DNA from: Pseudovibrio sp. Ad37
Lineage (GTDB): Bacteria > Pseudomonadota > Alphaproteobacteria > Rhizobiales > Stappiaceae
Assembly: GCF_001623075.1 (NCBI RefSeq)
Contig: NZ_LMCF01000007.1
Location: 1-53,856 of the forward strand
Length of the DNA stretch: 53,856 bases
Reading direction: 5' to 3'
Part shown: piece after piece, positions 8,040 through 17,281 of the stretch
Layout of the letters: each line of letters starts with the position of its first letter
Position numbering within the stretch: the first letter of the stretch is position 1
Notes under the pieces: generated by a model
What the model was told of the DNA's origin: nothing
The model's database searches: none
Seen by the model: only the letters and a program-made list of their open reading frames with translations
Program-made: the position numbers and the translations under genes

Positions 8040-9023
8040 ATGCTCTTTCGATATTTTATCTTTGTAGTACTGATTTTACTCGTAGGAGGCACAATTGCCT
8101 TCATGACAGGCCCAAGAGAACCACGCGATACAGAGATCACCTTCAAACCCGAAATTATGGGTGATGACCTCGAAGTGTATCTTTCAGAGAGTGAGGCCAG
8201 GTTTCAGGATATTCGTTCTGACACGGCCAAAGAGATCATCTGGTTCAATGGTGAGAAGAACAGCAAAACACCTCTTTCTATAATTTACGTCCACGGTTTC
8301 TCCGCCAGCAAACACGAGATCCGCCCTGTACCGGACCGCGTTGCCAGTGAGATGGGCGCCAATCTTTTCTTCACCCGCCTGACTGGCCATGGTCGCTCGG
8401 GTGAAGCGATGGCAGAAGCCTCATTGAACGACTGGGTCAACGATCTCGCTGAAGCGGTCGAAATTGGCCGGCGTATTGGTGAGAAGACAATCATCATGTC
8501 CACCTCAACCGGTGGCTCACTTGCAGCTTGGCTCGCGATGCAGGACCACTCGCTGAAAGATGATGTGGCCGCGATGGTGTTTGTCTCACCAAACTTCGGT
8601 GTCAAAGCAGCAGGCGGCTTCCTGCTCGATATGCCGTTCGCAAGACACTATGTTCCTCTGATCATTGGCAAAACCCGCTCATCTTCTAAAGCACCATCTA
8701 AAGAAGAGCAAATGGGCTGGACCATCAGCTATCCAAGTGTAGCCCTCCTCCCAATGGCAACCACAATCTCAGTTTTGCAGGAACAAGACCCCGCAAAAGC
8801 AAGCGTACCTGCCCTCTTCATCTACAGCGAAAAAGATGAAACCATCGACGCAGCACTCACCAATGTCGCCTATGACAAATGGGGCGCACCAAAACAGCGC
8901 CTGCTTATCGAAAGCTCAGGTGACGATAACAACCACGTCATCGCAGGCGACATCATCAGCCCGCAAAACAACGATCTAGTGGTCTCCACCACAGTCCAAT
9001 GGCTGAGCGATCAACTACTTTAA
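8040..9023 (+). CDS. Membrane-anchored alpha/beta hydrolase, copy 2
   Basis: Paralogue of the gene 78 bases upstream, 327 residues. It has the same plan: N-terminal hydrophobic anchor (about 5-22), HGFSAS at 85-90, nucleophile Ser156 in S-T-S-T-G, and a C-terminal NNHVIAGDIISPQNND block almost the same as in copy 1. The first Gly of GxSxG is again Ser, so the variant is a family trait and not an error. A ribosome binding site AAGG precedes the ATG. The pair is probably cotranscribed and ends at a shared terminator. Confidence 0.8.
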   Translation: MLFRYFIFVVLILLVGGTIAFMTGPREPRDTEITFKPEIMGDDLEVYLSESEARFQDIRSDTAKEIIWFNGEKNSKTPLSIIYVHGFSASKHEIRPVPDRVASEMGANLFFTRLTGHGRSGEAMAEASLNDWVNDLAEAVEIGRRIGEKTIIMSTSTGGSLAAWLAMQDHSLKDDVAAMVFVSPNFGVKAAGGFLLDMPFARHYVPLIIGKTRSSSKAPSKEEQMGWTISYPSVALLPMATTISVLQEQDPAKASVPALFIYSEKDETIDAALTNVAYDKWGAPKQRLLIESSGDDNNHVIAGDIISPQNNDLVVSTTVQWLSDQLL

Positions 9024-9031
9024 TACAAACG

Positions 9032-9064
9032 AAAAACGGGCGAGAAGTTCCTCGCCCGTTCAAA
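9032..9064. terminator. Bidirectional rho-independent terminator
   Basis: Stem AACGGGCGAG (9035-9044) and CTCGCCCGTT (9051-9060), with A-rich and T/A flanks. It lies between the converging hydrolase pair and the PLP-binding protein gene. Confidence 0.85.
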
Positions 9065-9085
9065 ACTCAACATTTTCAGTGATGC

Positions 9086-9763
9086 TTACTGCGAATAATC
9101 GCGCGCACCGAACACAGCAGAACCAACGCGAACGTGCGTTGCACCATGTTGAACGGCAATTGGGTAATCAGAAGACATTCCCATGGAGAGCTTTTCCAGA
9201 CCGTTCCGCTTTGCGATTTTCTCAAGCAACGCGAAATGCATGCCCGGCGCTTCGTCAACTGGCGGAATGCACATCAGGCCTTCAATCTCCAGCCCATACT
9301 CATCACGGCACTTCGCGATAAACGCATCTGCTTCCTTTGGAGGAATACCAGCCTTCTGGTCTTCTTCCCCGGTATTAACCTGAATGAACAGCTTTGGCGC
9401 CTTGCCTTGCTTATCCATTTCAACTTTCAGCGCTTTAGCAATCTTATCCCGATCCACAGTGTGGATCACGTCAAAGGTCTGGATAGCCTCTTTCGCTTTG
9501 TTAGACTGAAGCGGGCCGATCAGATGTAACTCAACACCTTCAAACTCCTCACGAAGCCCAGGCCATTTGCCCATTGCTTCCTGAACCCGGTTTTCACCAA
9601 ACACACGCTGTCCAGCTTCTAAAACCGGCTTAATCTCTGAAGCTTCGAATGTTTTTGAGACTGCAATCAACGTTACAGAGCCGTTCGGACGTTCAACATC
9701 CGCCTCAGCTTTTCCGATGTTTTCCTTAACCTCTTTAAGGCGAAGTGCAGCAGCGTCACTCAT
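9086..9763 (-). CDS. YggS-family pyridoxal phosphate homeostasis protein
   Basis: Single-domain PLP-binding TIM barrel of the YggS/PROSC family. It has no known catalytic reaction but maintains free PLP and amino-acid balance. Visible are LIAVSKTFEASEI with the PLP-binding Lys, FGENRVQEA, LHLIGPLQSNK, LFIQVNTGEEDQKAG, and the phosphate-binding end SMGMSSDYPIAVQHGATHVR (starting near residue 190). The start at 9763 (MSDAAALRL) is chosen because GGAG precedes it by about 7 bases; an ATG eight codons upstream is the alternative. It is divergent from leuS. Confidence 0.92.
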   Translation of the reverse strand: MSDAAALRLKEVKENIGKAEADVERPNGSVTLIAVSKTFEASEIKPVLEAGQRVFGENRVQEAMGKWPGLREEFEGVELHLIGPLQSNKAKEAIQTFDVIHTVDRDKIAKALKVEMDKQGKAPKLFIQVNTGEEDQKAGIPPKEADAFIAKCRDEYGLEIEGLMCIPPVDEAPGMHFALLEKIAKRNGLEKLSMGMSSDYPIAVQHGATHVRVGSAVFGARDYSQ

Positions 9764-9975
9764 TCCTAACTCCAGCGAAAAATCCATATTGGAGACATGA
9801 AATGCGCTCCCTAAGGTCTAAATGCAAGAGTAGTTGCACTTCATTGAGAGATTTCTGACAAATCTTCTTGGTTTTTCCTCTGTCTACCGCTTGACCAAGC
9901 TGGCAATTTCTGGTGACAGTCCGAGCAAACCTAATTTGCTTGATCAGGGCAAAAATCAAACACACGGCGGAATAA

Positions 9976-12588
9976 ATGGCTACGGATAGGTATAATGCAC
10001 GCGCAACGGAAGCGCGCTGGCAAAAAGTATGGGACGAAAAGAACGTCTTCGAGACGGACAACGATGATCCGCGCGAAAAATACTACGTACTAGAGATGTT
10101 CCCTTACCCATCCGGTCGTCTACATATGGGGCACGTGCGCAACTACTCCATGGGTGACGTGGTTGCACGCTTCAAACGTGCACGCGGCTACAATGTTTTG
10201 CACCCGATGGGTTGGGATGCATTCGGCATGCCTGCAGAAAACGCGGCAGCTGAAAAAAAGGTACACCCAAAGGGTTGGACCTACGACAACATTGCAGCAA
10301 TGCGCGGCCAGCTGAAAACAATCGGCCTGTCGTTTGACTGGAGTCGCGAATTCGCAACCTGCGATGAAAGTTATTACGCACAGCAGCAGGCCCTGTTCCT
10401 GGACTTCCTGGAAGCTGGCTTGGTTTACCGCAAAAACGCGAAGGTAAACTGGGATCCGGTCGACATGACCGTTCTGGCAAACGAACAGGTGATCGACGGC
10501 AAAGGCTGGCGCTCTGGCGCAGTTGTTGAGCAGAAAGACCTGACCCAGTGGTTCTTCAAGATCTCTGATCATTCCGAAGAGCTGTTGGAAGCAATAGACA
10601 CTCTGACCGAATGGCCTGAAAAAGTTCGTCTCATGCAGAAGAACTGGATCGGCAAATCTGTTGGTCTGAAGGTCAATTTCGAGTTCACCGAAACCGCTCC
10701 AACCGGTGATGAGACTCTGGAAATCTTCACCACCCGTCCAGATACGCTGTACGGCGCGTCCTTCATGGGCCTGTCACCAGATCATCCGATCACGCAGAAA
10801 CTGGCTGAAGACAACGCAGAACTGCAGGAGTTCATTGCTGAATGTCGCCGTATCGGCACGACAGCTGAAGCAATCGAAACCGCAGAAAAGCTTGGCTTCG
10901 ACACTGGCCTGCGCGTCAAACACCCGCTGAACCCATCCTGGGAACTGCCAGTCTATGTGGCAAACTTCATCCTGATGGATTACGGCACAGGCGCTATTTT
11001 CGCATGTCCTGCACACGACCAGCGCGATCTGGACTTCGCTCACAAGTACAAACTGCCAGTCAAAGCAGTTGTGCTGCCAGAAGGTGAAGACCCGGCCACA
11101 TTCGACGTTGGCACCGAAGCTTACACCGGCGAAGGCTCCATCTTTAATTCCGAGTTCATGGACGGCATGTCCATCGAGGATGCGAAGAATGCTGTTTCTG
11201 ACAAGCTGGAAGCGCAAGAAGCCAAAGGCAAACAGCAGGCGCACCGCGAGACCAACTATCGTCTGCGCGACTGGGGTATCTCCCGTCAGCGCTACTGGGG
11301 TTGTCCGATCCCTGTCATCCACTGTGATGATTGTGGTGTTCAGCCAGCGCCAAAAGAAAGCCTGCCAATTGTTCTGCCGGAAGATGTCACTTTCGACCGT
11401 CCGGGCAACCCGCTGGATCGTCATCCAACATGGCGCAACGTGAAATGCCCATGCTGTGGCAAGGATGCTCAGCGTGAAACCGATACCATGGACACCTTCG
11501 TGGATTCTTCTTGGTACTTCGCGCGCTTCACTGATCCGAAGAACAGCAATCCGACCGATCCAAAGGTTGCTTCTGAGTGGCTGCCGGTTGATCAGTACAT
11601 CGGCGGCATCGAACACGCGATCCTGCACCTGCTCTACTCCCGCTTCTTTGCACGCGCCATGCAGATCACCAAACATCTGGATGTGAAAGAGCCATTCAAA
11701 GGCCTCTTCACACAGGGCATGGTGAACCATGAGACCTACAAAGACCCTGATGGAAAATGGGTAACACCAGCTGAGATCAACATCATCAGCACCGAAGGCG
11801 ACAGAAAAGCGGTTCACGCAGAAACCGGCGCTCCAGTTACCATTGGTTCCATCGAGAAGATGTCCAAGTCGAAGAAGAACGTTGTTGACCCAACCGACAT
11901 CATCGACACCTACGGCGCTGATACAGCACGTCTCTTCGTTCTGTCTGACAGCCCGCCAGAGCGCGACATCATCTGGGCAGAAGATGGCGTAATCGGTGCA
12001 TGGCGTCACGTACAGCGCGTATGGCGTATCATCGGTGAAGTCTCAGAAAAGACCGAAGCCAACATCACAAGACCTGCTGAGTTCAGTGATGAAGCAACAG
12101 CCCTGCGCCGTGCTTCTCATAAAACTCTGGCTGCCATCACAAAAGACTTTGATGGCCTTGGCTTCAACCGTGCTGTTGCCCGTCTTTATGAGTTCACCAA
12201 CGCAATCAGCAAGGCGCTTCAATCAGACCTGTCCAAACCGGACATGGCATATGCTCTGCGCGAAGCAACTAGCTTCCTCCTGCAGCTCATGGAACCAATC
12301 ACACCTCACCTTTCTGAGGAATGCTGGTCCATACTTGGCAATGAAGGACTGGTATCCACATCAAACTGGCCAGTTGTCCAAGAGGATCTGCTGGTAGAAA
12401 ACACCATTACGCTTCCGATTCAAATCAATGGGAAGAAAAAAGGTGAGCTTTCTGTAGCAAGAGACTCTTCCAAAGAGCAGGTAGAAGAAGCTACTCTGGC
12501 ACATGAGGCTGTTCAGAAAGCTCTGGATGGCAAGGCCCCACGTAAAATCATCGTGGTACCTCAGAGGATTGTAAATGTCGTTGTTTGA
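9976..12588 (+). CDS. leuS: Leucyl-tRNA synthetase
   Basis: Class I aminoacyl-tRNA synthetase charging tRNA-Leu, 870 residues, full length. The HIGH motif appears as HMGH at 50-53, and KMSKS is at 628-632. A CP1 editing domain lies between (about 220-420), including the TTRPDTL motif and the discriminating region [14 protein letters not shown]. Zinc-ligand-like cysteines occur in HCDDCG and KCPCCGKDA. The 3' end overlaps lptE by 14 bases, so the two are translationally coupled. Confidence 0.97.
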   Translation: MATDRYNARATEARWQKVWDEKNVFETDNDDPREKYYVLEMFPYPSGRLHMGHVRNYSMGDVVARFKRARGYNVLHPMGWDAFGMPAENAAAEKKVHPKGWTYDNIAAMRGQLKTIGLSFDWSREFATCDESYYAQQQALFLDFLEAGLVYRKNAKVNWDPVDMTVLANEQVIDGKGWRSGAVVEQKDLTQWFFKISDHSEELLEAIDTLTEWPEKVRLMQKNWIGKSVGLKVNFEFTETAPTGDETLEIFTTRPDTLYGASFMGLSPDHPITQKLAEDNAELQEFIAECRRIGTTAEAIETAEKLGFDTGLRVKHPLNPSWELPVYVANFILMDYGTGAIFACPAHDQRDLDFAHKYKLPVKAVVLPEGEDPATFDVGTEAYTGEGSIFNSEFMDGMSIEDAKNAVSDKLEAQEAKGKQQAHRETNYRLRDWGISRQRYWGCPIPVIHCDDCGVQPAPKESLPIVLPEDVTFDRPGNPLDRHPTWRNVKCPCCGKDAQRETDTMDTFVDSSWYFARFTDPKNSNPTDPKVASEWLPVDQYIGGIEHAILHLLYSRFFARAMQITKHLDVKEPFKGLFTQGMVNHETYKDPDGKWVTPAEINIISTEGDRKAVHAETGAPVTIGSIEKMSKSKKNVVDPTDIIDTYGADTARLFVLSDSPPERDIIWAEDGVIGAWRHVQRVWRIIGEVSEKTEANITRPAEFSDEATALRRASHKTLAAITKDFDGLGFNRAVARLYEFTNAISKALQSDLSKPDMAYALREATSFLLQLMEPITPHLSEECWSILGNEGLVSTSNWPVVQEDLLVENTITLPIQINGKKKGELSVARDSSKEQVEEATLAHEAVQKALDGKAPRKIIVVPQRIVNVVV

Positions 12589-13186
12589 TCGCCCTGCTAA
12601 ATCAGGTCGCCCTTCCCGCCGGGTTCTACTCGGCGGGGCAACAATTGTTGCGGGTGCCCTTCTTCTTTCTGGCTGCCAGTTCCGTCCGCTCTATGGCGTT
12701 AGCCCAACGCTGTTAGGCGATGGCTCGGAGCAGACTCAGACCGTCCAGGCTCAAATGGCGGCAATTTCCATGAAGTTCCCAAGCTATGGGGATTCAGGGT
12801 CTATCAAGCGCATCAATCAGGTCCTGCGCAATCAGCTGATTTTCGCGTTCACCCGTGGTGGTGATGCTCTGCCGCCAAAGTATCGTTTGGAAATCCTGAC
12901 AGACAAGCGCCGTGCTGAAGTGGGCGTTGAGCAGCTGGCCGACGTGCCAACCGCTTACAACATCACCGTCAACACCAGCTTTGTACTGGCAGATATCCAG
13001 ACAGATCGTACGCTCTACACTGGCCGCTCCTTTGCCTCTGCATCCTTTGACTTTTCCAGTCAGCGCTTTGCAAACCTGAGAGCAGAACGAGATGCAGAAG
13101 ACCGTGCTACCAAGGTTGTCGCTGCCGACATCAACACCCGCATAGCAAGCTTCTTTGCAACTCATCCTGTAGAGCCTGTAGAATAG
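12575..13186 (+). CDS. lptE: LPS-assembly lipoprotein LptE
   Basis: Outer-membrane lipoprotein that plugs LptD for lipopolysaccharide insertion. It is 203 residues. The signal peptide has a lipobox LLSGC with Cys34 as the likely lipidated residue, then QFRPLYG, typical of alphaproteobacterial LptE. The signal region carries a twin-arginine-like SRRVLLGG at 15-22, so Tat export is possible. It overlaps leuS by 14 bases and precedes holA by 7, matching the conserved leuS-lptE-holA order. Confidence 0.9.
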   Translation: MSLFDRPAKSGRPSRRVLLGGATIVAGALLLSGCQFRPLYGVSPTLLGDGSEQTQTVQAQMAAISMKFPSYGDSGSIKRINQVLRNQLIFAFTRGGDALPPKYRLEILTDKRRAEVGVEQLADVPTAYNITVNTSFVLADIQTDRTLYTGRSFASASFDFSSQRFANLRAERDAEDRATKVVAADINTRIASFFATHPVEPVE

Positions 13187-13193
13187 GACCACT

Positions 13194-14234
13194 ATGGTAG
13201 CCCTCAAAGCTGCTGAAATTGACCGGTACATCGCCAACCCGCCAGACTCTGTAAACCTCATTCTTGTTTATGGACCAGACGCCGGGTTGGTGAATGAGCG
13301 AGCGCAAGCACTCATCTCCAAAGCAGCCTCCGAGAATGATGATCCATTCTGCCAGGTCAAACTGGACGCTGCTGATATCGCTGCAGACCCAAGCAGATTG
13401 ATTGATGAGGCACTGACTATTCCCCTATTTGGTGGCCGTCGCACAATCTGGGTCCGCGAAAACGGCACCAAGAGCGTGCTGCCTGCCGTCGAACCGCTTC
13501 TCAAAAACAACGACTTTTCTGCCTTCATCGTGATTGAAGCCGGAGACCTGAAAAAGACTGCAGGCCTGCGCAAAAAGATCGAAGCCAGCAAAACCGCTGT
13601 CGCCATCCCTTGCTTTGCAGACACAGCACGCGATGTAGATCGTCTGATTGATGAAGAAACCCAGTCAGCAAACCTGCAAATCAGCAAAGAAGCCCGTATG
13701 GCGCTTCACACTCTGCTTGGCGCTGACCGCATTGCTAGCCGCGGAGAACTCAAGAAGCTGTGCCTCTACGCGATGAATGACAACCGTATTGAGGTCCATC
13801 ATGTCGAAGAGATCATCGGCGATGCTTCTGCATTCGCCATGGATGAACTAATCGATGCTGCAGCTTTGGGTGACACGATCACATTGGACCACGGCCTGGA
13901 GCGCCTCTCAGCCTCAGGGACGGACGTTGGCGTGATAGCCTCTCAAGCCCTCAGACACTTCCAAATGCTTCACCTGTGCCGTTTAAAAGCCAATCAACGC
14001 ATTGCTGTAGAAGATGTTATTGGCGGCGTGCGCCCTCCGATCTTCTGGAAGCGCCGCTCGAAGATTGTCAGGCAGGTTGAGATCTGGAATGAAGACTTTC
14101 TGGAACGCGCTCTGACCCGTCTCAACGACGCTGTAAAAGAGGCGCGCTTCAACGCCAATCTCTCAACTGCGATTGTGTCTCATACCCTTCTGGCAATTGC
14201 TCAGGTAGCTAAAGCCTCAAACAGACGACGATAA
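13194..14234 (+). CDS. holA: DNA polymerase III delta subunit
   Basis: Clamp-loader subunit that opens the beta clamp. It is 346 residues. The N-terminal AAA-like fold begins MVALKAAEIDRYIANPPDSV and LILVYGPDAGLVNERAQAL, followed by LIDEALTIPLFGGRRTIWVR. The lid (DRIASRGELKKLCLYA) and the C-terminal collar helices follow. It has no functional Walker A, as expected for delta. It lies directly after lptE and before a small membrane protein. Confidence 0.93.
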   Translation: MVALKAAEIDRYIANPPDSVNLILVYGPDAGLVNERAQALISKAASENDDPFCQVKLDAADIAADPSRLIDEALTIPLFGGRRTIWVRENGTKSVLPAVEPLLKNNDFSAFIVIEAGDLKKTAGLRKKIEASKTAVAIPCFADTARDVDRLIDEETQSANLQISKEARMALHTLLGADRIASRGELKKLCLYAMNDNRIEVHHVEEIIGDASAFAMDELIDAAALGDTITLDHGLERLSASGTDVGVIASQALRHFQMLHLCRLKANQRIAVEDVIGGVRPPIFWKRRSKIVRQVEIWNEDFLERALTRLNDAVKEARFNANLSTAIVSHTLLAIAQVAKASNRRR

Positions 14235-14309
14235 ACACGCGGAAGGTGGGTCGCCACCTTCCTCACAAACAACAACAATATTCGCATAAAGCGAAATCAC
14301 AGGACTCCT

Positions 14310-14672
14310 ATGTCTCACTCACTCATCCAATGGATCAGGCTGAAGTTCGCTCAACACGAACTTTGGGCAATCAACTTCGCGCTCCTGCGCCCTCAATTAT
14401 CGCTTTTTGGAGCAGCATCATTGTGGGCCTGGATTTTCCCGCCATTGCTCAGCTTTGGTGTCTTGATCGGCTACCTCATGCAGAACTACGCGGTACTGGG
14501 ATCAGTCATAAATCTGATCATAGGCCTACCCGCACTAATCCTCTTGGCTTATTGGGTTTTCCGTTGGTACTTCATTTGCCTGGGCTTGATGTTCGGCCGT
14601 CGCAATTTGGCTGAGAAGAAGAGAGCAGAAATCAGTGCACGCATTGAAAGACTGCTTCCAGTCATAAGCTAA
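14310..14672 (+). CDS. Small membrane protein, unknown function
   Basis: Not recognised. It is 120 residues with roughly three hydrophobic segments (about 29-58, 60-79 and 80-95) and a basic C-terminal tail (RRNLAEKKRAEISARIERL). AGGA precedes the ATG by about 7 bases. It is 75 bases after holA on the same strand and could be in that operon. It is followed by a terminator shared with parB. A frame overlapping it at 14246-14614 is rejected as a shadow. Confidence 0.65.
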   Translation: MSHSLIQWIRLKFAQHELWAINFALLRPQLSLFGAASLWAWIFPPLLSFGVLIGYLMQNYAVLGSVINLIIGLPALILLAYWVFRWYFICLGLMFGRRNLAEKKRAEISARIERLLPVIS

Positions 14673-14707
14673 ATTCCAACTAAGAAATTCGTTTCTTTTC
14701 CGAATCT

Positions 14708-14746
14708 AAAAAGGCCGCGCCTCAGTTAAGAGACGCGGCCTTTTCT
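14708..14746. terminator. Bidirectional rho-independent terminator
   Basis: Stem AAAAGGCCGCGcCTC / GAGaCGCGGCCTTTT around TTAAGA, with A and T tails on both sides. It separates the converging membrane protein gene and parB. Confidence 0.88.
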
Positions 14747-14768
14747 AAATTTCCGAAAGCAGAAACAA

Positions 14769-15668
14769 TCAGTTCTGAATGCCCAGCAAGCGGCAGACTT
14801 CGTCCAGTTGCTCTACATTCTTGTACTTGATCTTAAGCTCACCGGTGCCCTTATCAGTCTTGTGAGCAATAGCCACCTTAAGACCCAGGCCATCGGCCAG
14901 ACGCTTCTCTAAAGCGCGTGTATCCGCATCCTTTTCAGGCTTCGGAGCGGCCTCTTTCTTCTGGAACAAATCCGGGTTCTGAGCCAGACGCTCTGCATCA
15001 CGAACTGTAAGCCCCTTCTCCACGATCAGCTCAGCCAAAGCCGCAGGATCTTCTGCAGTGATCAATGCACGTGCATGACCAGCAGTGAGAAGCCCTTCTG
15101 CAAGATAGTCCTTCACTGAGTTCGGCAGTTTCAGCAAACGCAGTGTGTTGGCCACATGGCTCCGGCTCTTACCGATAACCTTGGAGAGTTCAACCTGGCT
15201 GTAAGAAAACTCTTCGATCAGCTGATCATAACCCAACGCTTCTTCGATAGGATTCAGGTCTGCACGCTGAACATTCTCGATGATCGCAAGTTCCAGCGCT
15301 TCCTGATCAGTCACCTCACGGATGACAACAGGCGCATCATGCAAACCAGCCTTTTGAGCTGCACGCCAACGACGCTCACCAGCAATGATCTCGAAATGAC
15401 CCGGCTTATTCGGACGAGGACGCACCAGAATTGGCTGCACAATCCCCTTCTGACGAACGGATTCGGTCAGGTTGTTCAGATCATCTTCTACAAATGATTT
15501 GCGTGGGTTACGTGGGTTCGGCTGAAGGTACTCAATCGGCACCTTCCGCACATCACGGTTACGTTCTGGAGTGGAGACAGCTGGCTCTGAGTTTACGTCA
15601 CCCAACAGCGTTGCAAGGCCGCGCCCTAGTCGCTTATTGGTACGCCCTGCTTCCTCAGTTTTCGCCAT
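14769..15668 (-). CDS. parB: Chromosome partitioning protein ParB
   Basis: parS-binding CTPase that spreads along the origin region and loads SMC. It is 299 residues. Starts with the basic RLGRGLATLLGD segment. ParB/Srx CTPase motifs are GERRWRAA (97-104) and IENVQRADLNP (130-140). The parS-binding helix-turn-helix is in QVELSKVIGKSRSHVANTLR (residues 158-177), and a C-terminal dimer domain ends VCRLLGIQN. It is 107 bases downstream of parA. Five parS-like sites lie 1.5-7.3 kb away in this window. Confidence 0.96.
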   Translation of the reverse strand: MAKTEEAGRTNKRLGRGLATLLGDVNSEPAVSTPERNRDVRKVPIEYLQPNPRNPRKSFVEDDLNNLTESVRQKGIVQPILVRPRPNKPGHFEIIAGERRWRAAQKAGLHDAPVVIREVTDQEALELAIIENVQRADLNPIEEALGYDQLIEEFSYSQVELSKVIGKSRSHVANTLRLLKLPNSVKDYLAEGLLTAGHARALITAEDPAALAELIVEKGLTVRDAERLAQNPDLFQKKEAAPKPEKDADTRALEKRLADGLGLKVAIAHKTDKGTGELKIKYKNVEQLDEVCRLLGIQN

Positions 15669-15775
15669 TTCAATTCCACCTATCTACATTCTAGGAGCTC
15701 GGGAGTCAGCAGCCCCTTCCCGCACGCTCTGCGGGTCAAATAACAAATCTCTTTAAAGTAGAAGCGGCAACCAGA

Positions 15776-16603
15776 TCAGGCAGCCGCCATCCGCATGTCA
15801 CGCTCTCGCTGAATAATTTCGGAAGCGAGTCGTAAATAAGCCTGCGAACCGGAACACTTCAAATCATAAAGCAAAGCAGGCTTGCCATAAGATGGAGCCT
15901 CGGAAACACGTACGTTCCGTGGAATCACAGTCTCATAGACTGCATCACCCATCGTCTCACGCACATCCTGTACAACCTGACTGGAGAGATTGTTACGGCT
16001 GTCATACATGGTCAACACAATGCCATGGATGCTCAGCTCTGAATTGAGAGACTGCTTCACCTGCTCAACAGTGCTAAGCAGCTGGCTTAGACCTTCCAGA
16101 GCAAAAAACTCGCACTGCAACGGTACAAGAATACTATGAGATGCCGATAAGGCATTGATAGTCAAGAGATTTAACGACGGCGGACAGTCCACTAGAATAT
16201 ATGAATACCCTTGCGCCCTACCCATCTCAGCTGCCTGCGCCATACCTGAAATTGCATTCCGTAATCGGAATGTCCGGTCAGGTGCAGAAGAAATCTCCAA
16301 CTCAACACCCAGCAAATCCATCGTTGATGGAGCAATCCATAAACGCGGAACAGCGGTTTCCAGAACAGTTTGCTCTAGCGTCGAATCTCCGCTCAAAACA
16401 TCATAGGTAGAATATTCACGATCGACGCGATCAATCCCTAACCCCGTCGACGCATTGCCTTGCGGATCCAGATCAATAATCAGGACGCGTTCGCCAATTG
16501 CGGCAAGCGCTGTGCCAAGATTAATGGCTGTTGTCGTCTTGCCTACGCCACCCTTCTGGTTGGCGATAGTCAAGACACGTGGAGATTGCGGCAGTAAGCT
16601 CAT
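15776..16603 (-). CDS. parA: Chromosome partitioning ATPase ParA
   Basis: Deviant Walker-type ATPase that moves ParB-parS complexes. It is 275 residues. The Walker A motif KGGVGKTT is at 17-24 with the signature Lys, Walker A' is LIIDLDPQGNAST, and Walker B is ILVDCPPSLNLLT. It starts 11 bases after the rsmG stop, forming the classic rsmG-parA-parB group. Confidence 0.97.
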   Translation of the reverse strand: MSLLPQSPRVLTIANQKGGVGKTTTAINLGTALAAIGERVLIIDLDPQGNASTGLGIDRVDREYSTYDVLSGDSTLEQTVLETAVPRLWIAPSTMDLLGVELEISSAPDRTFRLRNAISGMAQAAEMGRAQGYSYILVDCPPSLNLLTINALSASHSILVPLQCEFFALEGLSQLLSTVEQVKQSLNSELSIHGIVLTMYDSRNNLSSQVVQDVRETMGDAVYETVIPRNVRVSEAPSYGKPALLYDLKCSGSQAYLRLASEIIQRERDMRMAAA

Positions 16604-16614
16604 CCGACAGCACC

Positions 16615-17280
16615 CTAGTTAGCGGTTTTCGGGTCGATTTTAGATAGAACCAAAACGCGACTTAGCGGATCTACTAGACTTACTTTTTCTACCAGATCAA
16701 TTGACCAATCGGCAGATGCTTCTTCAATTTCGCGGCGAAAATCTTGACCTTTGTGGAAAACAGCAGTCGCGCCACGCTGTACAAATTGCGAAGAAAACCC
16801 GCAGAGAACCTGTAAAGAAGCTAGTGCACGCGCCGAAACACCCTCAATCGGAGCCTGCCAGTCTTTCGTAACGGCTTCGATTCTACCCGCATGAACTTTG
16901 ACGTTACAGCCAGTCTCTCGGGCCACAGTCCGAAGGAAAGCAACTTTGCGCTGGTTACTTTCAACCATGTGCACAATGCCCTCTTCCCCTTCCTGCCTCA
17001 GCAACATCGCAGTCACGAGTCCAGGGAAACCTGCACCGCTTCCGAAATCAATCCAGGAGCGAGCATCCGGCAAATTACGCTGAATCTGAATAGAATCGGC
17101 CACATGCCGCATCCAGATATCGCTCATCGTAGATGGTGCGATTAGATTCTGTGCAGGCTGCCACTTGAGGACCAGGTCTACATAGATACTTAGACGCTCA
17201 AACGTTTCACGTGAAACATCTTCATACATACGCATGATAGGTGTAATCTGGCTGTAATCAGCCCTTGTTTCGAATGACAT
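16615..17280 (-). CDS. rsmG: 16S rRNA (guanine-527 N7)-methyltransferase RsmG
   Basis: Methylates G527 of 16S rRNA at N7. It is 222 residues from the chosen start. The SAM-binding motif DFGSGAGFPG lies near 78-87, with HMVESNQRKVAFLR and SARALASLQ following. The ATG at 17280 begins one base after the mnmG stop codon, suggesting coupling. A longer in-frame start at 17328 would overlap mnmG. Codons for about residues 21-27 contain a parS site (17203-17218). Confidence 0.94.
   Translation of the reverse strand: MSFETRADYSQITPIMRMYEDVSRETFERLSIYVDLVLKWQPAQNLIAPSTMSDIWMRHVADSIQIQRNLPDARSWIDFGSGAGFPGLVTAMLLRQEGEEGIVHMVESNQRKVAFLRTVARETGCNVKVHAGRIEAVTKDWQAPIEGVSARALASLQVLCGFSSQFVQRGATAVFHKGQDFRREIEEASADWSIDLVEKVSLVDPLSRVLVLSKIDPKTAN
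17203..17218. promoter_or_regulatory. parS site 1 (inside rsmG)
   Basis: CGTTTCACGTGAAACA carries the perfect palindrome GTTTCACGTGAAAC, the ParB target in many bacteria. It lies in codons of rsmG that encode VSRET. Confidence 0.88.
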
Positions 17281-17281
17281 A

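Noticed and set aside
10774-12009. Minus-strand frame of 411 codons opposite leuS
   Set aside because: Antisense to conserved LeuS motifs, with no domain match.
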